DNA from: Candidatus Micrarchaeota archaeon UBA95
GTDB taxonomy: Archaea > Micrarchaeota > Micrarchaeia > Norongarragalinales > Norongarragalinaceae
Assembly (NCBI GenBank): GCA_002499405.1
Contig: DALH01000055.1
Coordinates: forward strand, 1 to 15,734
Length of the DNA: 15,734 bases
Reading direction: 5' to 3'
Shown: positions 12,338-15,734 of the stretch, piece after piece
Layout of the letters: each line of letters begins with the position of its first letter
Position numbering within the stretch: the first letter of the stretch is position 1
Made by a program: the position numbers and the translations under genes
The notes under the pieces: generated by a model
The model's database searches: none
Seen by the model: the letters and a program-made list of their open reading frames with translations, nothing else
Told to the model about the DNA's origin: nothing

Positions 12338-13342
12338 CAAGCGCCCGACCCTGCTCAATTTCTTGCCCAAAATCTTTCGGGCTTCAATTAATTTTCCTTG
12401 TCTGACCAGCGCCAGCGCCTCGTCCACCGGGAAAGCGTTTTGTGAAATCCAGCTTCCAGCCCCCCTCGCCTCCGCCGCCTTCCCCTCGAATTCCTTCAAG
12501 GCATTCAAGCGCTGCTCGCGGATGAAATCCCTGGGAGATGCTTCCGGCGCATCCCCGATGGAGGAATAATGACGGGAGAGGGCTTCGCTGAACGAATCGA
12601 AGTCCTTGAACTCCTTACCCTCAAACTTTTTCAACTTGAAGGGCGAGAAGGCGAACGGCTTGCCCCCCTCAAAATAAACCACGGAACTCAATTCCTCCGT
12701 GAAAAGCGACCCCAGCGCTTCGCGTATTCTCCGCGACTTTTCCGCGTCCAGCTCCTCCTTGAAGCCCACGCCGGCACGGCTGCAGGCCTCCTCCAAGTAA
12801 AAAGGCGCGAGATTCACCTTTTTGGACAATGCTGGCACCGCCTTTCCCGACGAAGGCAAACTGCAGGACCGGGGGTCGCCCTTGTCCGACGGCGGCGGGA
12901 AATACGTCTCGCCGGGCTTCAGGGTGCGCGACGAAAACTCCTTGAACTTGAACGGACGCACGATTTTTCCTTCCTCCAGCAACAACAGGTTTCCCTTTGA
13001 AAACAACTCCAATACCACGGATTTGCCGCCGAAACCCAACTCCAGCAACCGGTCGAAACCCAGTTGTTTAATTGACTCAAGGCGCCTGCCGCGCAAGTGC
13101 TTGCGTAAGAGCATGGAGAACTGGGATGGTTGCAGGGGCGCGGGCTGCCGCTCGCCGAGGAAGGCGTATTCGCCGAGGCGCACCGCCAAATCCTTCTTCC
13201 CGAACCTGAAGCGGAAGTCCTTTTCCCCGCACTGGTACGCGTTGTCCAGACGCGTGCCTTCAAGCGAAGCCAGTTCGCGTGCGAGGAAGAAGACGTCCAG
13301 GTTGCCCAGCAACTGCATGCCATTATTTGGGCTGGGGCGCAT
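12317..13342 (-). CDS. NFACT-N domain protein, shortened NEMF/RqcH (Rqc2) homologue
   Basis: The full-length family binds stalled 60S/50S-peptidyl-tRNA complexes and recruits tRNA to add C-terminal tails in ribosome quality control; archaeal members are usually roughly 600-700 residues. This one is about 341 residues. Counting from the inner ATG 13318, it has LGNLDVFFLARELA, then F88-D89-R90 (the DR pair that contacts tRNA in RqcH), LELFSKGNLLLLEEGKIV, a helical middle part, SPFKLKKFEG..F.DFDSFSEALSRHYSS, and the start of a coiled coil. It stops there; the second coiled-coil strand and the NFACT-R domain are missing, and the convergent PRC-barrel gene occupies the space beyond. ATG 13342 matches a leaderless start 26 bases from a TATA box; ATG 13318 is the start expected by homology. 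The longer open frame to 13540 is antisense to padR. Confidence 0.85.
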   Translation of the reverse strand: MRPSPNNGMQLLGNLDVFFLARELASLEGTRLDNAYQCGEKDFRFRFGKKDLAVRLGEYAFLGERQPAPLQPSQFSMLLRKHLRGRRLESIKQLGFDRLLELGFGGKSVVLELFSKGNLLLLEEGKIVRPFKFKEFSSRTLKPGETYFPPPSDKGDPRSCSLPSSGKAVPALSKKVNLAPFYLEEACSRAGVGFKEELDAEKSRRIREALGSLFTEELSSVVYFEGGKPFAFSPFKLKKFEGKEFKDFDSFSEALSRHYSSIGDAPEASPRDFIREQRLNALKEFEGKAAEARGAGSWISQNAFPVDEALALVRQGKLIEARKILGKKLSRVGRLLRVEDV

Positions 13343-13349
13343 AATAACT

Positions 13350-13373
13350 ATTATATATCGCTTCCGATATAAG
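13350..13373. promoter_or_regulatory. Overlapping divergent promoters with an inverted-repeat operator
   Basis: TATATCG (13354-13360) and CGATATA (13365-13371) form a perfect inverted repeat around CTTC. The left arm overlaps TTATATATC, 26 bases before PadR ATG 13380. The right arm overlaps, on the other strand, CTTATATCG, about 26 bases before NFACT-N ATG 13342. A dimer bound here would cover both TATA boxes, so PadR autoregulation and co-regulation of the NFACT gene are likely. Confidence 0.65.
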
Positions 13374-13379
13374 TCGTTC

Positions 13380-13877
13380 ATGAACAAGCGGCTCGTGCAC
13401 GAGCACCTCAACGTTTTCGTAAAGGGGGCCATGGAGTTCTTCTTCCTGTCCGAACTCGAGCGCGGCCCTGCGTCTGGCAAGGAGCTCATGGAGAAAATCG
13501 ACTTCGTGACCGGGGAGCACTGGAGGCCGAGCCCGGGCACGACCTACCCCGCGCTGAGGCGCATGGAGAAAAAAGGACTTGTCAAGGCCTCGCTCGCCAA
13601 GGGCGGCGGAAGGAGGAAAATCAGGTATTGCTTGACGCCAAGGGGGCAAACCGAACTCCGGAAGCACCGAAGCATGAGAGTCGAGTGCGGCGACATAGGG
13701 CTGGAAGTGATGCTGCCCTTGGAGATGCGCACGCTGTACGGATTCAGCGACGAAGAAATAACCGGGTTACACAAAAAACTCAGAAACGCCTTCAAAAAAA
13801 CCCGAAAGCCGAGAAACAAGGAGGAAAGCATGAAGGCGCTGGACAAACTCATAGCCGCGTGGAGGGAATTCGCGTGA
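13380..13877 (+). CDS. PadR family transcriptional regulator
   Basis: This 165-residue winged-helix regulator has the PadR signature: LxxGPxSGKELMEKI (about 27-40), then SPGTTYPALRRMEKKGLV (51-68) as recognition helix and wing entry, and RRKIRYCLTPRGQTEL (78-93). A long C-terminal helix (about 124-163) is the usual dimerisation part. It is leaderless from the TATA box at 13351-13359; a longer open frame back to 12822 lies antisense to the NFACT gene and is disregarded. It is the first gene of a three-gene operon with an ABC ATPase, overlapping it by 4 bases. PadR proteins typically repress transporter genes and themselves until an effector binds. Confidence 0.9.
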   Translation: MNKRLVHEHLNVFVKGAMEFFFLSELERGPASGKELMEKIDFVTGEHWRPSPGTTYPALRRMEKKGLVKASLAKGGGRRKIRYCLTPRGQTELRKHRSMRVECGDIGLEVMLPLEMRTLYGFSDEEITGLHKKLRNAFKKTRKPRNKEESMKALDKLIAAWREFA

Positions 13878-14563
13878 AAAAGGAAATCATCAAGCTCAGG
13901 GACGTGCGCAAAACATACCAGATGGGGGATGTGGAAGTGCACGCCCTGCGCGGAGTGAACGCCGAGATTTATGAAGGCGAATTCGTGGCCATAATGGGGC
14001 CTTCGGGCAGCGGGAAGTCAACCCTGATGAACATGGTGGGCTGCCTTGACACCCCGACGTCGGGCCACGTCTATTTGGAAGGCCGCGACATTGCAATCAT
14101 GAGCGAAGACGAGCTGGCACGGGCGCGGGGGAAAAAAATAGGATTCATCTTCCAAAAATTCAACTTGATTCCATATGCGACGGCGTGGGAAAACGTGGAA
14201 CTCCCAGCCATCTTCCAAGATCAGTGCTGCAAAAAACGCGAAAAAGAAGCCAAACACTACCTGAAACGAGTCGGACTCGAACATCGCACCAACCACCTTC
14301 CCGGCGAGTTGAGCGGCGGTGAACAACAACGCGTTGCAATAGCGCGCGCCTTGATGACCAACCCCGCAGTGATTCTGGCAGACGAACCCACCGGAAACCT
14401 GGACTCCAAAACGGGCAACGAAATAATGGGCTTGCTGGCCGAACTCAACAAGGAAGGGAAAACAATCGTAATGGTTACGCACGACGCGAACATAGCGAAG
14501 CACGCCGAGCGAACAATAAAAATACTTGACGGAAAAGTGGAAGCAAGAGGTGTTAGGAAATGA
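13874..14563 (+). CDS. ABC transporter ATP-binding protein, MacB/LolD type
   Basis: This 229-residue ATPase carries GPSGSGKST at 42-50 (Walker A), a Q-loop FIFQKFNLIP (91-100), LSGGEQQR at 146-153 (signature), VILADEPTGNLDS at 166-178 (Walker B and D-loop) and VTHD with His203. FxFQ.FNL followed by ..T..ENVELP and ADEPTGNLD is the pattern of the MacB/LolD/FtsE-like subfamily, which drives periplasmic or extracellular mechanical work with FtsX-like permeases. GTG 13874 overlaps the padR stop by 4 bases, with GGAGGG at 13861-13866 as ribosome binding site. The permease is expected beyond the right edge. Confidence 0.93.
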   Translation: MKKEIIKLRDVRKTYQMGDVEVHALRGVNAEIYEGEFVAIMGPSGSGKSTLMNMVGCLDTPTSGHVYLEGRDIAIMSEDELARARGKKIGFIFQKFNLIPYATAWENVELPAIFQDQCCKKREKEAKHYLKRVGLEHRTNHLPGELSGGEQQRVAIARALMTNPAVILADEPTGNLDSKTGNEIMGLLAELNKEGKTIVMVTHDANIAKHAERTIKILDGKVEARGVRK

Positions 14564-15734
14564 GGAAGTTTTTAGTGGTTTTAATGCTGGCCACGATGGC
14601 CCTGCCAGTGCTCGCGGATACCGTGGCGACCGGCGGCCTAATACAAGTCCGACTGCTGAAACACGAACCCTCGCCGGCCGAACCAGGCGCCTACGCCGAC
14701 ATCTGGGTAAGCGTTTCCAACTCCCGAAGCAGTTACGCGGCGGTCAACCTTTACTGCGAGGCGGTGGACCAGCACCCGTTCAGCGTGGACGACGAAAAAA
14801 ACAGGCGCAAGGAAATCGGGAATTTGAACCCGGGTTACGACGCCTCCATGAAGTGGAGGGTTCTGGTTGACGAGAACGCGGTTCCGGGCAACAACATCCT
14901 TGAAATAACCTGCAAACACGACGGCTACCCTGCGGTGAAACTTGAGGCGGACGTGTACGTCCAACCCACCGAAGCCGTGGTCGCAATAGAGAGCGTTGAC
15001 GTGCCCGTCATGAAGCCCGGCGAACAAAAGCAAATCACGGTCAGACTCAAAAACCTGGCGCAGGTAAGCGTGAAGGAGGTCTCGGTCAAACTCGACCTCG
15101 AAGGACTCTCCTTTGCCCCCATAGGAAGCACTGGGGAAAAACAGATAAACTCCATAAACGGCAGGGGGGAAGAAAACGTTTCCTTCACCATCATAGCATA
15201 CCCGACCGCACTACCCGGCGTCTACAAGATCCCAATAACGCTCTCCTACTACGACCGCCTCGGAAAAGAATACGAGAAAGAAGACGTGCTGGGAGTGATA
15301 GTGGACGCCGAAACGGACCTCCGCGCAAACGTGGAGGAAACCGGCGTTTACAAGGACGACTCGTACGGGGAGGTCTCACTTGAAATAGTGAACCGCGGCC
15401 TTGAAGACGTGAAATTCCTTTCCGTAAAAATCCTTCCCGCCCCGGACTACGTGGTCACCAGCGCGAGCGATATTTACGTCGGCGAACTCAGCTCTGACGA
15501 CTCCTCAAGCGCGGAATACACTATTTACGCCGAGCCAACCAACGCCAGCGAACTCCAACTCAACCTGGAACTCAAATACACCGACGCCTTCAATCAGGAA
15601 AAGACGGAAACCGCGACCATAACAACGCCGTTATACACCGAAGAAGAGCTAAGCCGCCTAGGCATAACCTCGGTGGCCGGAACCAGTTTGATGACCATAG
15701 GAATAATCATCCTTATAGTTGGTTACGCGGCTTA
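14560..15734 (+). CDS. Secreted beta-sandwich protein of the COG1361 / S-layer-like type (3' end outside window)
   Basis: A frame beginning at ATG 14560 (ATGA overlap with the ABC gene) stays open to the last base, giving at least 391 residues. A signal peptide is clear (Arg2-Lys3, hydrophobic core, probable cleavage after LA at 18-19). The exported part consists of repeated beta-sandwich modules of about 100 residues, each with motifs such as MKPGE.K.ITV.LKN and PGVYKIPITLSY, typical of archaeal COG1361 S-layer-like/CARDB-type proteins. A hydrophobic segment begins near residue 370, so the protein is membrane-anchored with most of it outside. In archaea such proteins often sit beside a MacB-type ATPase and permease. 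I infer it is the extracellular partner of that transporter. Confidence 0.8.
   Translation, partial: MRKFLVVLMLATMALPVLADTVATGGLIQVRLLKHEPSPAEPGAYADIWVSVSNSRSSYAAVNLYCEAVDQHPFSVDDEKNRRKEIGNLNPGYDASMKWRVLVDENAVPGNNILEITCKHDGYPAVKLEADVYVQPTEAVVAIESVDVPVMKPGEQKQITVRLKNLAQVSVKEVSVKLDLEGLSFAPIGSTGEKQINSINGRGEENVSFTIIAYPTALPGVYKIPITLSYYDRLGKEYEKEDVLGVIVDAETDLRANVEETGVYKDDSYGEVSLEIVNRGLEDVKFLSVKILPAPDYVVTSASDIYVGELSSDDSSSAEYTIYAEPTNASELQLNLELKYTDAFNQEKTETATITTPLYTEEELSRLGITSVAGTSLMTIGIIILIVGYAA

Noticed and set aside
12822..13379. Long N-terminal extension of the PadR protein
   Set aside because: It is antisense to the NFACT-N gene; PadR proteins start just before the winged helix, and the TATA box fits ATG 13380.
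13343..13540. N-terminal extension of the NFACT-N protein
   Set aside because: It is antisense to padR and lacks homology; the conserved domain begins near 13318.

Overview
The window is archaeal. It carries ribosomal protein L21e, RNA polymerase subunit Rpo4/F, a DUF655 protein, Dim1/KsgA, a TATA-binding-protein domain, Trm5, Taw1 and a DUF63 membrane protein. TATA boxes centred on TTTAAA lie about 26 bases before several leaderless starts. Very tight gene packing, genes that overlap tail-to-tail, a half-sized TBP and a shortened NEMF/RqcH homologue suggest a small-genome lineage of the DPANN type. That placement is inference; no marker gene here fixes it.

Region 1 (1-4943, + strand) is a cell-surface locus of four overlapping genes: the end of a probable glycosyltransferase, a multi-pass membrane protein of the DUF2298/'YYY' (GT-C-like) type, a surface protein with 57 uninterrupted Thr-Pro/Ser-Pro dipeptides, and a lipoprotein with 13 N-glycosylation sequons. 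The likely theme is making glycan and displaying glycosylated stalk proteins. Two stretches here are sharply AT-rich compared with their flanks.

Region 2 (4921-6918, - strand) is the conserved archaeal operon rpl21e - rpoF - DUF655 - ksgA, read right to left from a promoter near 6970.

Region 3 (7020-8883, + strand) starts with the most striking gene, a 108-residue protein with only one TBP repeat instead of two. It keeps both DNA-intercalating phenylalanines. A helical protein of unknown function, a solitary 5S rRNA gene with its own TATA box, and two small membrane-anchored coiled-coil proteins follow.

Region 4 (8873-11943) holds Trm5 (- strand), a DUF63 membrane protein and a 49-residue membrane protein (+ strand), and Taw1 with a small alpha/beta protein (- strand). 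Trm5 and Taw1 are successive steps of wyosine synthesis at tRNA-Phe G37. Taw1 is broken by a single-base frameshift at a GGGG run.

Region 5 (12006-15734) holds a PRC-barrel protein (+ strand), an NFACT-N protein lacking the usual C-terminal domain (- strand), and a PadR regulator - ABC ATPase - secreted beta-sandwich protein operon (+ strand) that runs off the window. A perfect 7-base inverted repeat overlaps the two divergent promoters between the PadR and NFACT-N genes and is a strong candidate PadR operator. No stretch longer than 300 bases lacks a gene.
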